A model generated the notes under the pieces. The model was not told where the DNA came from and did not search any database. It was given only the letters and a program-made list of their open reading frames with translations. From assembly GCF_041154675.1 (NCBI RefSeq), contig NZ_AP031322.1, forward strand, positions 1,612,001 through 1,676,000: a DNA stretch of 64,000 nt, given 5' to 3'. This document shows, one piece after another, positions 27,531-37,727 of this stretch; position 1 is the stretch's first letter; each line of letters opens with the position of its first letter. Both the position numbers and the translations under genes were made by a program. Origin of the DNA: Sulfurisphaera javensis. Its GTDB lineage: Archaea > Thermoproteota > Thermoprotei_A > Sulfolobales > Sulfolobaceae.

Positions 27531-28733
27531 GTGTTAGATAAGTTAAAAGAAGTTGAGGGAATAGATAAAACTGGAACTAATATACCACAAGAAATAGAAG
27601 AGATAAAAGAAAATTTTGTTGATTTCATAATAGGAAATAAAATTAAAGAAGCATATGAGTGGATAAGTTATCTTTACGTTACACTTGAAGAGTTAAAAGA
27701 AAAAATGACCATTAAGGGATGGCTATTTAGTAGAGAAATGAAAAGTTTCATAGAAAATCCTAAGAAACATTTAGTTAAAAAACTTTTCTTATATTTTCAT
27801 GATTTAGTAAGAGGAAGAATATCTGCAGAGGAGTTCTTTACCAAGGGAAGACAAGCGATAAATAGCTCATTCGGTTCGAATATGAGAAGTATTTATCAAA
27901 TATGGGGTTTTGCATCAATATTACTTGAATTAGCTAATAAAGACTTTAAATTAACTTATCCGGAACATGGATATTTAAGTTTCGATAGAACTGGTAAACA
28001 AAAAAGTGGTACAATACCACCTAATGCTGTTATCAGTGATATATTTGGAAGAAGTTTTAGCTTCTTCATAGAGGCGCCAAGACCTATTGCATGGGAAGAT
28101 GGAAATGACTTAGAAAAAGTTTGGAAACTTTATTCTACCTTAAGACCTGATATGCTAATCTATAAAGGATTTTATGTAGATATTGTTGATTTATCAGGAG
28201 ATATACCAATAAAAAGACCAAATTATGTTATTGAATTTAAGGAATTAGATAATTGGTGGAAAAGATGGAGATATTTAAAAGGTTATAAACCTCTTTCTGG
28301 TAATGAATGGAGGGCTAGATGGATCAAAGGACTTTATGAGGGTTTGGCAGAAGTTTTAGGAGCTAATTTGAAAGATGAAATGCCTTCTTTTACTGAAGAA
28401 AAAGGGAAGAGGATAAGAGAATATAAAATAATAAACCTCTATAAGTCTATATATAATCCAGATAAAGGAGTAGTTATTAGTAGAACTAAGGTTGATGATA
28501 ATGTTGTAGAGGAATTAAAGAAGGATGATATTTTAGTTGTTGATGATACTCAATTCTCTTCAGAGAAACTTCACCCAATTGCCGATGAACTTCTTTCTGG
28601 CTCACAAGTTAAATTAAACTACAAAGAATTAGCTTACGAGTTCGCTATGGAGAGAAAAAATGAGTTTGTTAAGTGGCTTTATGAAAAGCTTAAAAGACTT
28701 GGGATTAATAATATTGACATAGCTTTTTCATGA
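27531..28733 (+). CDS. Unknown protein with a putative PD-(D/E)XK nuclease core
   Basis: I do not recognise a named family. Residues 1-145 are largely helical. Residues 203-240 read RPDMLIYKG, then about 20 residues later YVIEFKEL, giving D207 followed by E235-x-K237; this is the spacing and context of a PD-(D/E)XK nuclease core (strand, D, strand, E-x-K). A following helix, NEWRARWIKGLYEGL, would fit the core helix. The C-terminus is a mixed domain with DDILVVDDTQFSS. The GTG start is supported by a TATA-like box (CTTATAAATT, 27502-27511) about 25 bases upstream. The TPR-kinase gene follows after 59 bases on the same strand. Confidence 0.5.
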   Translation: MLDKLKEVEGIDKTGTNIPQEIEEIKENFVDFIIGNKIKEAYEWISYLYVTLEELKEKMTIKGWLFSREMKSFIENPKKHLVKKLFLYFHDLVRGRISAEEFFTKGRQAINSSFGSNMRSIYQIWGFASILLELANKDFKLTYPEHGYLSFDRTGKQKSGTIPPNAVISDIFGRSFSFFIEAPRPIAWEDGNDLEKVWKLYSTLRPDMLIYKGFYVDIVDLSGDIPIKRPNYVIEFKELDNWWKRWRYLKGYKPLSGNEWRARWIKGLYEGLAEVLGANLKDEMPSFTEEKGKRIREYKIINLYKSIYNPDKGVVISRTKVDDNVVEELKKDDILVVDDTQFSSEKLHPIADELLSGSQVKLNYKELAYEFAMERKNEFVKWLYEKLKRLGINNIDIAFS

Positions 28734-28792
28734 GGGTTTAAATAGTATTATTTACTAGATGATTAAATAAGGTAATACATAAGCATTAAATT

Positions 28793-30784
28793 ATGTACTT
28801 TGTGTTCACAAAAGATGATAAGGTTTACTTATATCTTGATGGCTCCTTAAGAGAGACTGACATAAAATTAAAATTAAAGGACAATATAGGATACGTAGTT
28901 AAGTACGATAATGGAAAAATAAAGACTACTTCAACTCCAGTTTATGATAGTAAAAAGATTTCTGGCCTAAAAGAAGCCACTTTAATTGGCAAAATACCGT
29001 CATTAAATGCATATATCTTTGATGCACATGATATGATAGTTCTTCACTTTGATAAATTAGAAAAGGAAATAATAAATGGAGACTATCTTTTAGTTCAAGG
29101 AATTCCAGCCCTTAAAGGCGATATAAAATCCTTGCTTAACTTAATGGATATTAGCTATGATTTAGTACAGTATATGCTTAAGAACTTCCCTTCTTCTGAT
29201 GAAATTAAAAGAAGAGCAATCATCAGTTTATCAAGGTTGGGAAAATGTGTAGAAGCCATAAGTCATTATAAGGAACTTGATAAGAAATTCCCAGAAGAGT
29301 CTTTGGCAGTTGCTGAATGCTATGAAAAAGTAGGGGAAGAACTTGAAGCATTAAAAATATACTCATTCTTTTCTGAAAGTAAATACAGAGAATTAGAAAG
29401 GAAATTGAGAGATAAGGCAAATAAGTTAATCGACGAATTTGAAATTCAAGGAAATGTAAAGCTATTATTTGAGGCATTATCAGTTTTACCTACTTATGAT
29501 GCACCAGCTATAAAACTTGGATGGTATTTCTTAGCTAAGAAAAATTATAAAGAGGCTGTTAAATACTTTGAAGAAGCGTTAAAGAGAAGAAGAGACTTTA
29601 GCAATATGCTTACCTTAGCAAACGCTTATATTCATGCAGGAGAGTATAAAAAAGCTTTAGACTTACTAGAGGAAGCTGAAAAGATAAGAAGAAATGCACA
29701 AACTGCTTATCTTAAAGGTTTAGCATTAGAGAAATTTAATGCCCCTTCTAATGCCCAAAAAGAGTTCTTATTTGCTTGTAAAGAAGGAGTTGTTGAAGCT
29801 TGTAACAAAGTTAAACCTTATGAACTTTATACACCTACAGAAGAATTTGATCCTAATTCATGGGTAGGATATGTACTTTATGGTTACAAAGTTGAGAAAG
29901 TTATAGGAACTGGAGGAATGGGGTTTGTCCTATTAGTTGAGAAAAATATGAAAAAGTTTGCTATGAAAGTTGTAAAAAAAGAGTTCAGATACGACGAATT
30001 ATTATACGAAATAGCAAAAATGCAAGAAATATCTAAAGGATCAAAATATTTAGTGAAAATAAGTGCAAGCTTCGTAGACGAGAATTTCTCTGATTATTAT
30101 TCTTCCCCACCAGCTGTAGTTATGGAATATATGGAAGGAGGGGACTTAAGAGAGATACTGGTAAATTCTGAGTACTCGACTTTACGCCATTCTAGCAAAT
30201 GGCCACAGATAGTTTCAGTTATATTTAGCAAAATAGCGGAAGCAGCTATTCATATTCACAAAAATGGTTATGTGCATTGTGATATAAAACCATCAAACAT
30301 ATTGTTTAACAAAAAAATTCCTAAGTATGGAGAAGAGGCATTAGAGGCATTATTAAATGAAGACATAATTCCTAAAATATCAGACCTAGGCTCTGCTGTG
30401 AGAGTCGGAATACCAGTTATACATTATACTCCATACTATGCTCATCCTATGCAGAGATTTGGAAGTAAAGCAGAATATAATTTTGATGTATACTCATTTA
30501 CTGTTTCCTTGTACGTTACTTTAACTAATAACTTTCCATTTTCAGAATGGTTAGAAAGAGAAATAGAGGAAGCTGTAACAGATCCTTCAAAGAGAGATAT
30601 TGCATTAAAGGACTTTTATCTAGCTGAACCAAGATTAGACCAAGTACCAGAAGAGTTTAGAGAGTTAATTGAAAGAGGACTTCGTGGCGAAATAACTATG
30701 GAAGAAATTAGTAGAGAGTTAAAGTACATAAACAAATACACATATAATTTGCCTATTTCTGATAGAGAGGAGGTAAAAATTTGA
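28793..30784 (+). CDS. Eukaryotic-like Ser/Thr protein kinase with TPR repeats
   Basis: Residues 130-340 contain several TPR-like repeats (for example KNYKEAVKYFEEALKRRRD and GEYKKALDLLEEAEKIRR); a kinase domain follows from about 360 to 650. Seen are the glycine loop IGTGGMGFV (371-379), K392 in FAMKVVK, the catalytic loop HCDIKPSN (495-502, D497) and DLG (531-533). A 25-residue insert lies before DLG, as in the kinase at 6906-9023. There is no membrane segment, so it is cytosolic, and the TPRs probably recruit the substrate. It belongs to the archaeal kinase group that acts in the archaellum regulatory network and in stress, but its target is not shown. It is not overlapping its neighbours and has its own TATA-like box. 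Confidence 0.93.
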   Translation: MYFVFTKDDKVYLYLDGSLRETDIKLKLKDNIGYVVKYDNGKIKTTSTPVYDSKKISGLKEATLIGKIPSLNAYIFDAHDMIVLHFDKLEKEIINGDYLLVQGIPALKGDIKSLLNLMDISYDLVQYMLKNFPSSDEIKRRAIISLSRLGKCVEAISHYKELDKKFPEESLAVAECYEKVGEELEALKIYSFFSESKYRELERKLRDKANKLIDEFEIQGNVKLLFEALSVLPTYDAPAIKLGWYFLAKKNYKEAVKYFEEALKRRRDFSNMLTLANAYIHAGEYKKALDLLEEAEKIRRNAQTAYLKGLALEKFNAPSNAQKEFLFACKEGVVEACNKVKPYELYTPTEEFDPNSWVGYVLYGYKVEKVIGTGGMGFVLLVEKNMKKFAMKVVKKEFRYDELLYEIAKMQEISKGSKYLVKISASFVDENFSDYYSSPPAVVMEYMEGGDLREILVNSEYSTLRHSSKWPQIVSVIFSKIAEAAIHIHKNGYVHCDIKPSNILFNKKIPKYGEEALEALLNEDIIPKISDLGSAVRVGIPVIHYTPYYAHPMQRFGSKAEYNFDVYSFTVSLYVTLTNNFPFSEWLEREIEEAVTDPSKRDIALKDFYLAEPRLDQVPEEFRELIERGLRGEITMEEISRELKYINKYTYNLPISDREEVKI

Positions 30785-30852
30785 GAGTAAAGCTTATAAG
30801 GGAAAGTCTTCTATTTTATTAAATAAAAAGAGAGCAAACAGTGTGATATAAT

Positions 30853-31041
30853 ATGGCAGAAACAGAGAACTTCAGAATAAGTTTTGAGGGGGCATTTTAT
30901 AAGATAGTGGAAGACGAGGATGCGGCAATATTGCTATTTGAGGGTATGCCTATTTCAGCGGCTTGCGTTGAGCACGGTAGTCATAGAGATCCACATGAAT
31001 GCCCCCACACAGAAAAGCTACTAAAAAAGATTTTTTCTTAA
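30853..31041 (+). CDS. Small Cys/His-rich protein, 62 aa
   Basis: I do not recognise this family. The first 35 residues predict as a small sheet ([26 protein letters not shown]). The second half has six potential metal ligands in fifteen residues: C38, H41, H44, H48, C50 and H52, in [15 protein letters not shown]. This could bind zinc, iron or copper. A TATA-like region (30813-30827) lies about 31 bases before the ATG. The last 4 bases overlap the convergent RidA gene. Its short length and composition alone would be weak evidence, but the promoter and the ligand cluster argue that it is real. Confidence 0.6.
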   Translation: MAETENFRISFEGAFYKIVEDEDAAILLFEGMPISAACVEHGSHRDPHECPHTEKLLKKIFS

Positions 31042-31415
31042 CCTTTCGAGCATATAACAGATATTTCTATTAATACGTCTTTTGGTAATTTTGAAACCCC
31101 TACTGTTACTCTTGCAGGAGGTTTTTCCTTGAAGTATTCAGAGTAAACAACGTTAAAATCACTAAACATATTCATATCCTTAAGAAAAACAAATGACATA
31201 ACTACTTCAGACATACTAAATCCAGCTGCAGTCACTATTTCCTTTATATTTTCTAATACTTGCCTTGTTTGAATTTTTATGTCTCCTTTTACTACTTCAT
31301 TTGTTTTAGGATCTACTGGAATCTGACCAGAGACATATAGAGTATTTCCAACCTTTATTGCTTGAGAATAAGGACCTATAGGTTTTGGGGCCTTATCTGT
31401 AAATACTATTTCCAT
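31038..31415 (-). CDS. ridA: RidA/YjgF-family enamine/imine deaminase
   Basis: The 125-residue protein matches RidA throughout: [26 protein letters not shown], then [17 protein letters not shown] and the active-site region [13 protein letters not shown] with the conserved arginine. RidA hydrolyses reactive enamines and imines formed by PLP enzymes, such as 2-aminoacrylate, and works as a trimer in the cytosol. From memory a structure of a S. tokodaii member of this family (ST0811) exists; I have not verified identity. It lies 17 bases downstream of the DUF3211 gene. Confidence 0.95.
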   Translation of the reverse strand: MEIVFTDKAPKPIGPYSQAIKVGNTLYVSGQIPVDPKTNEVVKGDIKIQTRQVLENIKEIVTAAGFSMSEVVMSFVFLKDMNMFSDFNVVYSEYFKEKPPARVTVGVSKLPKDVLIEISVICSKG

Positions 31416-31432
31416 AGGAGAAAATATTAAAA

Positions 31433-31843
31433 CTAGATTTTACGTTTAATCCTTTCAAGCCTAATTATTTCATCAATATTTTCTGCTAATTTATCGAGAT
31501 TAGATGAGACTAATCCTTTTCCAATAAATGCAAGAAACTTATTATCATGTTCAAGCTTTATCTTTAAGGTATGGTCATCAATCTTCTTTATATATAAAAT
31601 TCCGTTTCCTTTATCACTATCATAAATGTATCTAATTTCATCTATTCCTTTGTAAACTCTTCCCTTAGCCTTATAAGGGATTCCTAAATATTTTCCTTCT
31701 GCTTCAAAAGTTTCAGGATTTACGCATTTGATTGAGGAAACGTTAGGGAAAATTTTGGGTATTGCAAATGAGGGATCTCCAAATATTGTCATTACAACGT
31801 CAATGTCATGATTTACTTTAATTTCTTTTTCGACTCGCATCAT
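31433..31843 (-). CDS. DUF3211 protein (STK_08120-like, SRPBCC fold)
   Basis: The 136-residue protein has the helix-grip layout: strand EKEIKVNHD, short helices [18 protein letters not shown], six strands including [17 protein letters not shown], and a long C-terminal helix ending in [13 protein letters not shown]. It resembles the archaeal DUF3211 family, for which I remember a structure named STK_08120; function is unknown but the fold usually binds a lipid-like ligand. A frameshifted relative lies at 18505-18925. Two ATG codons stand side by side at the start; either could be used. Confidence 0.85.
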   Translation of the reverse strand: MMRVEKEIKVNHDIDVVMTIFGDPSFAIPKIFPNVSSIKCVNPETFEAEGKYLGIPYKAKGRVYKGIDEIRYIYDSDKGNGILYIKKIDDHTLKIKLEHDNKFLAFIGKGLVSSNLDKLAENIDEIIRLERIKRKI

Positions 31844-31872
31844 TTATAGTTTTAAAATGATAGAATATATAT

Positions 31873-32694
31873 TTAACTTGCTTTTAAATGTAGTTGATAA
31901 TGTAGAGCAATTATTAGATCTCTCTCAGTTATGATACCCAATGGTTTATTTTGAGAATCCAAAATTAACAATGAACCAATTTTCTTCATTAACATTGTTA
32001 TAGCAGCTTCATTTATTGATTTTTCTGGATCAATACTATATATTTCATTTGTTGCAACTTCCTTTACTTTCTTTGAAAAGAACATTTCTGGTTCATTTTT
32101 CAGTATAGCTTTAGTTAATAGTTTTAATGAATCAGCAGCAGTTATAATACCAATAATCTTTCCATCTTCATCTGTTATTGGTAACCTTCTGAATCCCCTC
32201 TTTATCATAAGCTTTGTAGCATCGAATATTGGTACATCTTCATAAACAGTTGTAACTCTTTTAGTCATAAATTTCTTAACAGAAAAAAGAGAATCTAGGT
32301 CTTGAAACAATAATAACATTTCTCTTTCTGTAACTATACCAGTAACTTGCTTAACTTCATTTACAACTGGGAGAGAACCAAAATTTCTTGCTACCATAAG
32401 TGTTAAGGCATCTAATACATCATCTTTTTCATAAACAAACACTGGATTTGGTGTCATCACATGCTTTATATCTTTATCTACAAGAGCGAATATGTCTCCT
32501 CTATCGCATCCATTTTCACATCTTTCTACTACATAGGTTAATAAATCTCTCGTAGAGATGATTCCTTTTATTTCCTTATCTACAACAATTACTCTCCCTA
32601 TTCCTTTTTCATTAACTTTCTTAAATGCCTCTAATAATTTACTATCAGTTGAAACAATTGGAGGGTTTGTAATCATAAGAGTTTTTATTAGCAT
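31873..32694 (-). CDS. Four-CBS-domain protein
   Basis: Two Bateman modules are present: CBS repeats begin near residues 1, 75, 145 and 205, each with patterns such as VTGIVTEREM, DATKLMIKRGFRRLPI and GIITERDLIIAL. A short loop with two cysteines (ERCENGCDRGD, residues 57-67) sits between repeats 1 and 2. Such proteins sense adenylate charge. It is a paralogue of the CBS protein at 2814-3578 but has extra loops. It lies upstream of DUF3211 and RidA on the same strand, with 29 and 17 bases between them, so the three may form one transcript. Confidence 0.9.
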   Translation of the reverse strand: MLIKTLMITNPPIVSTDSKLLEAFKKVNEKGIGRVIVVDKEIKGIISTRDLLTYVVERCENGCDRGDIFALVDKDIKHVMTPNPVFVYEKDDVLDALTLMVARNFGSLPVVNEVKQVTGIVTEREMLLLFQDLDSLFSVKKFMTKRVTTVYEDVPIFDATKLMIKRGFRRLPITDEDGKIIGIITAADSLKLLTKAILKNEPEMFFSKKVKEVATNEIYSIDPEKSINEAAITMLMKKIGSLLILDSQNKPLGIITERDLIIALHYQLHLKAS

Positions 32695-32739
32695 TGTTTA
32701 AAAGTTTGAACTAACCATTATAAATCTTTAGAAATAACC

Positions 32740-34566
32740 TCAGATGGAAAGTAACTTATTAATAGCTCTATAAACTTCAGCAACACTCCATGCTTGAGCT
32801 ATACACCCTCCAGATAAGTATGGAGGAACGTCCTCAAAGAGTTCTGGTATAAAGCCCCTATTTCTTTTAGCATAATCTAGTAATGGCTTGAATACGTCTA
32901 AAATAAGTTTGTTTTTTATTATATCATTTTCCAGTTTTAATTTTGCATCTACGTATGCTCCTATTAACCAGGGCCAAATAGGTCCGTTATGATAAGCTTC
33001 ATCTCTACTTTTCCTATCTCCTCTATACATTGGTTTGTATTTTGGATCTCTCCTTGAGAGAGTACTTAAGCCAAATGGTCTAAGAAGCTCATTTTCTATG
33101 GTGGTCAACATTACTTTTCCGATCTCCTCATTCATAACATTAAAAGGTAAAGAGAGTGCGAACAATTGATTTGGTCTAATTGACTTATCTGGGATTAAAT
33201 AAGGATCTAAATAGTCATAAGCTCCCCAACTTGAGACAAACTTTTCATTAAAACTACTCTTAACTTTTTCGGCAAGCTCTCTATAGAAGGAATTTTTGTC
33301 ACCAATTAAATTAGTAAAGAAATCCATTATCATTAAATCATTATACCATAAAGCGTTTGTTTCTACTGCTGCTCCTTCTCTTGGAGTAACAATATGACTA
33401 TTGTAAGAAGCATCCATCCACGTTCTAGGGGCACCGTTATGAAATAGAAGTCCTTCCTTTATGTAAACTATCCCATTTCCTTTGGCATAATTTTCTACAA
33501 TATCTTGCAATTTATCGTAAATTTTTCTGATAAACTCCTTATCTCTTGTGTAAATATAATAAGAATAAATTGCGTTTATGGCCCAAAGACTTATGTCAAT
33601 TCCTACATATATAGGTTCACCCTCAGCAGTTATATGATTAGGCAAAAGACCTTTATTCTCAAAGCTTAAGTAACGAGAGATTATATTCTTAGCTTGATCA
33701 AATAGCCTATTGAGTAAAAGTAATCCTTCCATGGAGATAAATGTATCTCTTCCCCACTCATCAAACCAATGATAACCAGCAATAATAGCCCATCTATCTT
33801 TACCTTTAACAATAAAATCCTTAGAAGCTATAGATAGTAATTTAACTAAATCTGCTGGAGAATTTTCTTCCTTTATAATCGTAGATTTATCATAATAAGC
33901 AGTTACACTGATTTCGTTTCCAGTATAGATACAGAATGGATTAAATAAATCCTCTTTGTAATTTGAGCCCCTTTCATAATCTAATCTATAAAAGAAGTTA
34001 TAATACCAATAACCGGTTTGTTCAATTCTAACTTTGTTTCCTTCAAATATAAAGTGAAGAATTGGAGTTATATCCTTGTATATTTCTACTTTGTTTCCTT
34101 CAATGAAAGTGTCAAAATAAATTCCTTTTTCCGTAACTAGATGGTGACTTCTAAACGTAATAAGTGGGCAAATTTTAAGATTTCCTTTATCAGCCTTATA
34201 TTTTACTGTAATAGCATTCTCATATTCATGAGCAATTAGACTCTTTTCTAAGATTGTTTTACCAAATTCGTAAGTCCATTTTACATAATTCTTTTCCCAC
34301 TTGAAGTCAATTAAGTATTTATATCCTTCTGGGTAGTATACGTCTAAATACCTGTTTGTATTTATTGGATATTCTTCATTATCTATAGTAATAAAATCTT
34401 CAAATTTTGATAAAACTAAATACCTCTTATGTGGCTGATTCAATGGCACTATCAAATAGCCATGATAAGTTCTACTATTTATTCCACAAATAGTTGAAGA
34501 AGCATATCCACCAGTTTTTAAAGGCAATATCCATTCATTTCGTTCGCACTCATCTGGATCAATCAT
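32740..34566 (-). CDS. Glycogen debranching enzyme (amylo-alpha-1,6-glucosidase type)
   Basis: This is a two-domain archaeal/bacterial debranching enzyme of 608 residues. The N-terminal GDE_N domain has [17 protein letters not shown] and [10 protein letters not shown]. The C-terminal (alpha/alpha)6 domain has [20 protein letters not shown] with catalytic acids, [10 protein letters not shown], and [15 protein letters not shown]. It hydrolyses alpha-1,6 branch points of glycogen (GH133-type). It follows the GH15 gene by 14 bases on the same strand and belongs to the glycogen block that reaches to 40765. Confidence 0.93.
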   Translation of the reverse strand: MIDPDECERNEWILPLKTGGYASSTICGINSRTYHGYLIVPLNQPHKRYLVLSKFEDFITIDNEEYPINTNRYLDVYYPEGYKYLIDFKWEKNYVKWTYEFGKTILEKSLIAHEYENAITVKYKADKGNLKICPLITFRSHHLVTEKGIYFDTFIEGNKVEIYKDITPILHFIFEGNKVRIEQTGYWYYNFFYRLDYERGSNYKEDLFNPFCIYTGNEISVTAYYDKSTIIKEENSPADLVKLLSIASKDFIVKGKDRWAIIAGYHWFDEWGRDTFISMEGLLLLNRLFDQAKNIISRYLSFENKGLLPNHITAEGEPIYVGIDISLWAINAIYSYYIYTRDKEFIRKIYDKLQDIVENYAKGNGIVYIKEGLLFHNGAPRTWMDASYNSHIVTPREGAAVETNALWYNDLMIMDFFTNLIGDKNSFYRELAEKVKSSFNEKFVSSWGAYDYLDPYLIPDKSIRPNQLFALSLPFNVMNEEIGKVMLTTIENELLRPFGLSTLSRRDPKYKPMYRGDRKSRDEAYHNGPIWPWLIGAYVDAKLKLENDIIKNKLILDVFKPLLDYAKRNRGFIPELFEDVPPYLSGGCIAQAWSVAEVYRAINKLLSI

Positions 34567-34580
34567 TATCTAAACTTTTC

Positions 34581-36431
34581 TTACTTAGTAGATATTAACT
34601 TATCTACTGTAATGATAAACTCAGCATGAGACCAAACTAAAGGAACTACTGAAGTCGAAAGAAAGTTTTCAGGGTCTACTTGTTCTGGAAATAAACCACT
34701 TGGTAATGCCCTATTCATTACCCAATTTATATACTTCATTGCTTTATCTTTTTGTCCAATATCCAAATAATATTCAGCTAACCATAAAGTAGTTATTATC
34801 CATGGGTTTGGTTGTGGTTTAATTCTCTTATACATGTCATTTTCATACCTTATAATTCCTCCATTAACTTTCAAAGTATTCTCTATAGCATTTATTGTAT
34901 TTACCATTAAACTATCTCTTGGGTCAACCATTCCGAAGAAATATGGAGAATACATACTTGCATCGACAATTAAGTCTTTATTGCCGTTTTCATCAATTCT
35001 TCTTACGAATCTACCATTATGAGTCATTCTCTTTAACGCTTCTTGTTTCATATACTCAGCAACATCGAGCATATCAGATGCTAAGACTTCATCACCCATA
35101 TCTCTTACTAGTTCTGAGGCAGTAACTAAGGCACCATATACTGTTGAAACTGTATAAATGTGAATTCCGTATCTTTCTTCCCATAAATCAAAACTAGGTT
35201 TTGGAAGCCCATCTTCAATGTATCTCATCAAAAATCTTATAGCTGGTCTCAGAAAATTTCGAAAAATTTCTGTAAGTTCATCAATATCTTTATAAATTTG
35301 ATAATGAGAAGCTATAGCCCAAACTTGCAATGCCGTCTCATCTTCTTGAATCGGATAAATTTGTTTCCCCCTATATATCCAAGGATGCCAAGAACTTGCA
35401 ATTGTTTTATCTGGGTTATACTTGTGATAGAGAAATCCTTCTTCACTAACTACTTCTGAAATAAAATTGTAATGCTTTATTGCAATATCGCCATAGCCAG
35501 AAATATCTAAAGCGTGAGCAGAAATTGCACTATCTCTCGGCCAACAATAATTGTAAGAATCACCATATAGGCCTACAAAGCTATAATCTGAAGAAGCTAT
35601 TATAGATCCATTAACATCCATATGGTTTTTTATCACAAGAAGGCTAATTTTATAAAGACGTTCGATGTTTTTATCTCCTATAAATTTTGATCTTTTCATC
35701 CAATTTTGCCAAAACATGTAATTACTTGTGAAAGTAGTTTCAATGGAAGTTGATGAAATCTTTGATAACAACCTCCTTAAAGAATTTAGGTTCCTTTCAA
35801 ATGCGATAGTAAAGTAAGCTTTATCACTGCCATTAGGTGGTAAATCTAGGTCTATAGCTAAGGCAAATTGTACATTACCATTATCAATGGGCTTCATACT
35901 TAATTTTCCATCGAGAACATCATAGGGAACTTCGTCTTTACCAATTGTATATTCCTTTAACTCTTTCATTATTCCAAAGAGTTTTACTCCAACATATCTC
36001 TTCGATTTATAATGTATTATTGAATAAGTTTGAGGATCATAAAATGCAGTATCCCCAAAAGAGCTAGAGTACAAATCTAAATCAACGAGGAATAGCAACT
36101 TTCCTTTTATTTCCTCATTACCCTTGTTAAGAACCTTTATTATTCTATAATAGATAGGATCATGAAGATCTATGAAATCGTAAAATACTAAAGAGACGTT
36201 CTCATTTATAGTACCTCTAATTTCAGCAATATTAGTGCCTTGTAAATATTCTACTGAAACTTTCCATCTTGAATCATCGTAAATAGATTTGCCATCCCAA
36301 AAATAATGTCTGATAGGCTTACCCGCACTTTGGTTTTCCATTCCTACATTAGGATAGTATAAATCTGTAGGTCTTCCTAGTTCATCAATATTGATTAGTA
36401 TTTTTCCATTGCCAATGCTAAGATACCTCAT
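34581..36431 (-). CDS. GH15 family glucoamylase-like enzyme
   Basis: The protein has an N-terminal beta-sandwich (residues 1-240) and an (alpha/alpha)6 barrel with the GH15 motifs: [15 protein letters not shown] for substrate binding, [12 protein letters not shown] with the general acid, and [12 protein letters not shown] with the general base. GH15 enzymes release glucose from alpha-1,4/1,6 glucans; in Sulfolobales some relatives are trehalases, so the substrate is open. The neighbours (debranching enzyme, nucleotidyltransferase, glycogen synthase) favour glycogen. It overlaps the upstream nucleotidyltransferase gene by 4 bases. Confidence 0.93.
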   Translation of the reverse strand: MRYLSIGNGKILINIDELGRPTDLYYPNVGMENQSAGKPIRHYFWDGKSIYDDSRWKVSVEYLQGTNIAEIRGTINENVSLVFYDFIDLHDPIYYRIIKVLNKGNEEIKGKLLFLVDLDLYSSSFGDTAFYDPQTYSIIHYKSKRYVGVKLFGIMKELKEYTIGKDEVPYDVLDGKLSMKPIDNGNVQFALAIDLDLPPNGSDKAYFTIAFERNLNSLRRLLSKISSTSIETTFTSNYMFWQNWMKRSKFIGDKNIERLYKISLLVIKNHMDVNGSIIASSDYSFVGLYGDSYNYCWPRDSAISAHALDISGYGDIAIKHYNFISEVVSEEGFLYHKYNPDKTIASSWHPWIYRGKQIYPIQEDETALQVWAIASHYQIYKDIDELTEIFRNFLRPAIRFLMRYIEDGLPKPSFDLWEERYGIHIYTVSTVYGALVTASELVRDMGDEVLASDMLDVAEYMKQEALKRMTHNGRFVRRIDENGNKDLIVDASMYSPYFFGMVDPRDSLMVNTINAIENTLKVNGGIIRYENDMYKRIKPQPNPWIITTLWLAEYYLDIGQKDKAMKYINWVMNRALPSGLFPEQVDPENFLSTSVVPLVWSHAEFIITVDKLISTK

Positions 36432-37687
36432 GTTAATATCGTATCGTATATCTTACTCTCAGCATTTATAAATTTATGAGGATAGATCTTTGAATTCGTT
36501 ATTTCACTTCCTTCTCCAATTATAGTATCGTCTGCAATAACACTGTTTATGATTTTAGTTGGTTTCTGTGGAGTAGATCTTATTTCAACATGTCTACCTA
36601 TTATTGAATTTTCAATAATTGCATTATCACCTATGTAAACTCTATCCATAATTGAACTTCTTACTATTTTTACGTTTTTACCAATTATAGTAAAGTTATC
36701 AATTCCAGACTCTTCAATATATGTTCCACTTCCTATTTGACAGTGTCTCCCAATTAAAATATCCCCTTCAAGTTTTAAATCACCTTTCCTATACATTCTT
36801 TTTATAATTACTCTTCTCTTTCTTGAGTCTGGACTAGTACCTTGAACAAATATTCTCCTATTCTCATCAATTCTCATTCCTTGCATATCTTCATCTGATA
36901 AGGTCCTTAGTAGTGTTAACATTGCTTCTAAATATCTGTCTGGTGTACCGACATCGAACCATAAATCGTTAGTAACATATCCATAAACTGGGTAGCCCTT
37001 TCTAATCAAATAGGGAATAATGTCTTTACCAAAATCCATCTTACCTAATTTCAGCATTTCCTCAACTTCTTCACTATTAAATATCTCTCTAATTTCCGGA
37101 CTTAGTACATAAATCCCAGTATTAGCTAGATCTGAAGGAGCGTCCTCCCTCCTTTTTGGCTTTTCTACAAACCTTTTAATTCTCATATCATTATCCAATT
37201 CTGCAACGCCAAATTCTTCAACGTTCTCAACTTTCTTCAATACAATAGTCATATAGGCTTTCTTTTGCTCATGATATTCGAGGACTTTTTTTATGTCTAA
37301 CTTAAAGAGATTATCACCTTGAACTACAAAGAACGGTTCTTTTACATCATAATATTCTACAGCAATCTTCACAGCATGAGCATTTCCTACAGTCTCTGCT
37401 CTAGGAATATATTTAAAATGCACTCTAGGCTTAATATGATATCTTGCTGAGAATCCTATCCCCTCTTTATACAAATCAAATAATGAGCGATAGTTCACAT
37501 AACCTTTTACTCCAAAAATAAACTCCTTTATTCCTTGTCTTGCTAACTCTAAAATTGTATACTCTATTAATGGTCTATTTAAAAGTCTTACTGCTGCCTT
37601 AGATGTCTCGACTGTTAATGGCCTAAGTCTTGTTGCTTCACCACCAATTGGAATTATTACTTTTATATCTTCTAGTTTCCATGCCAT
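36428..37687 (-). CDS. Sugar nucleotidyltransferase with left-handed beta-helix domain
   Basis: The N-terminal GT-A-like domain has [14 protein letters not shown], the sugar-phosphate region [10 protein letters not shown] and FVEKPKRRE. From about residue 300 hexapeptide repeats ([30 protein letters not shown]) form a left-handed beta helix. It charges a sugar 1-phosphate with an NTP, here probably glucose 1-phosphate for glycogen synthesis, though mannose 1-phosphate is possible. [11 protein letters not shown] carries E where most enzymes have G/M. The ATG at 37687 fits a TATA-like box at 37711-37718, so I prefer it to 37708. It leads the reverse-strand glycogen genes. Confidence 0.88.
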   Translation of the reverse strand: MAWKLEDIKVIIPIGGEATRLRPLTVETSKAAVRLLNRPLIEYTILELARQGIKEFIFGVKGYVNYRSLFDLYKEGIGFSARYHIKPRVHFKYIPRAETVGNAHAVKIAVEYYDVKEPFFVVQGDNLFKLDIKKVLEYHEQKKAYMTIVLKKVENVEEFGVAELDNDMRIKRFVEKPKRREDAPSDLANTGIYVLSPEIREIFNSEEVEEMLKLGKMDFGKDIIPYLIRKGYPVYGYVTNDLWFDVGTPDRYLEAMLTLLRTLSDEDMQGMRIDENRRIFVQGTSPDSRKRRVIIKRMYRKGDLKLEGDILIGRHCQIGSGTYIEESGIDNFTIIGKNVKIVRSSIMDRVYIGDNAIIENSIIGRHVEIRSTPQKPTKIINSVIADDTIIGEGSEITNSKIYPHKFINAESKIYDTILT

Positions 37688-37694
37688 TATGTAA

Positions 37695-37718
37695 TTTTTA
37701 TAATTCATTACTTATAAA
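37695..37718. promoter_or_regulatory. Overlapping divergent promoters of the glycogen block
   Basis: The start codons at 37687 (reverse) and 37728 (forward) are 40 bases apart. TTTTTATA at 37695-37702 is centred 29 bases before the forward ATG, and the reverse-strand TTTATAAG at 37711-37718 is centred 28 bases before the reverse ATG. Both mRNAs would be leaderless and the two promoters interleave, giving a single control point for glycogen build-up and breakdown genes. Confidence 0.65.
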
Positions 37719-37727
37719 GAATATAGT

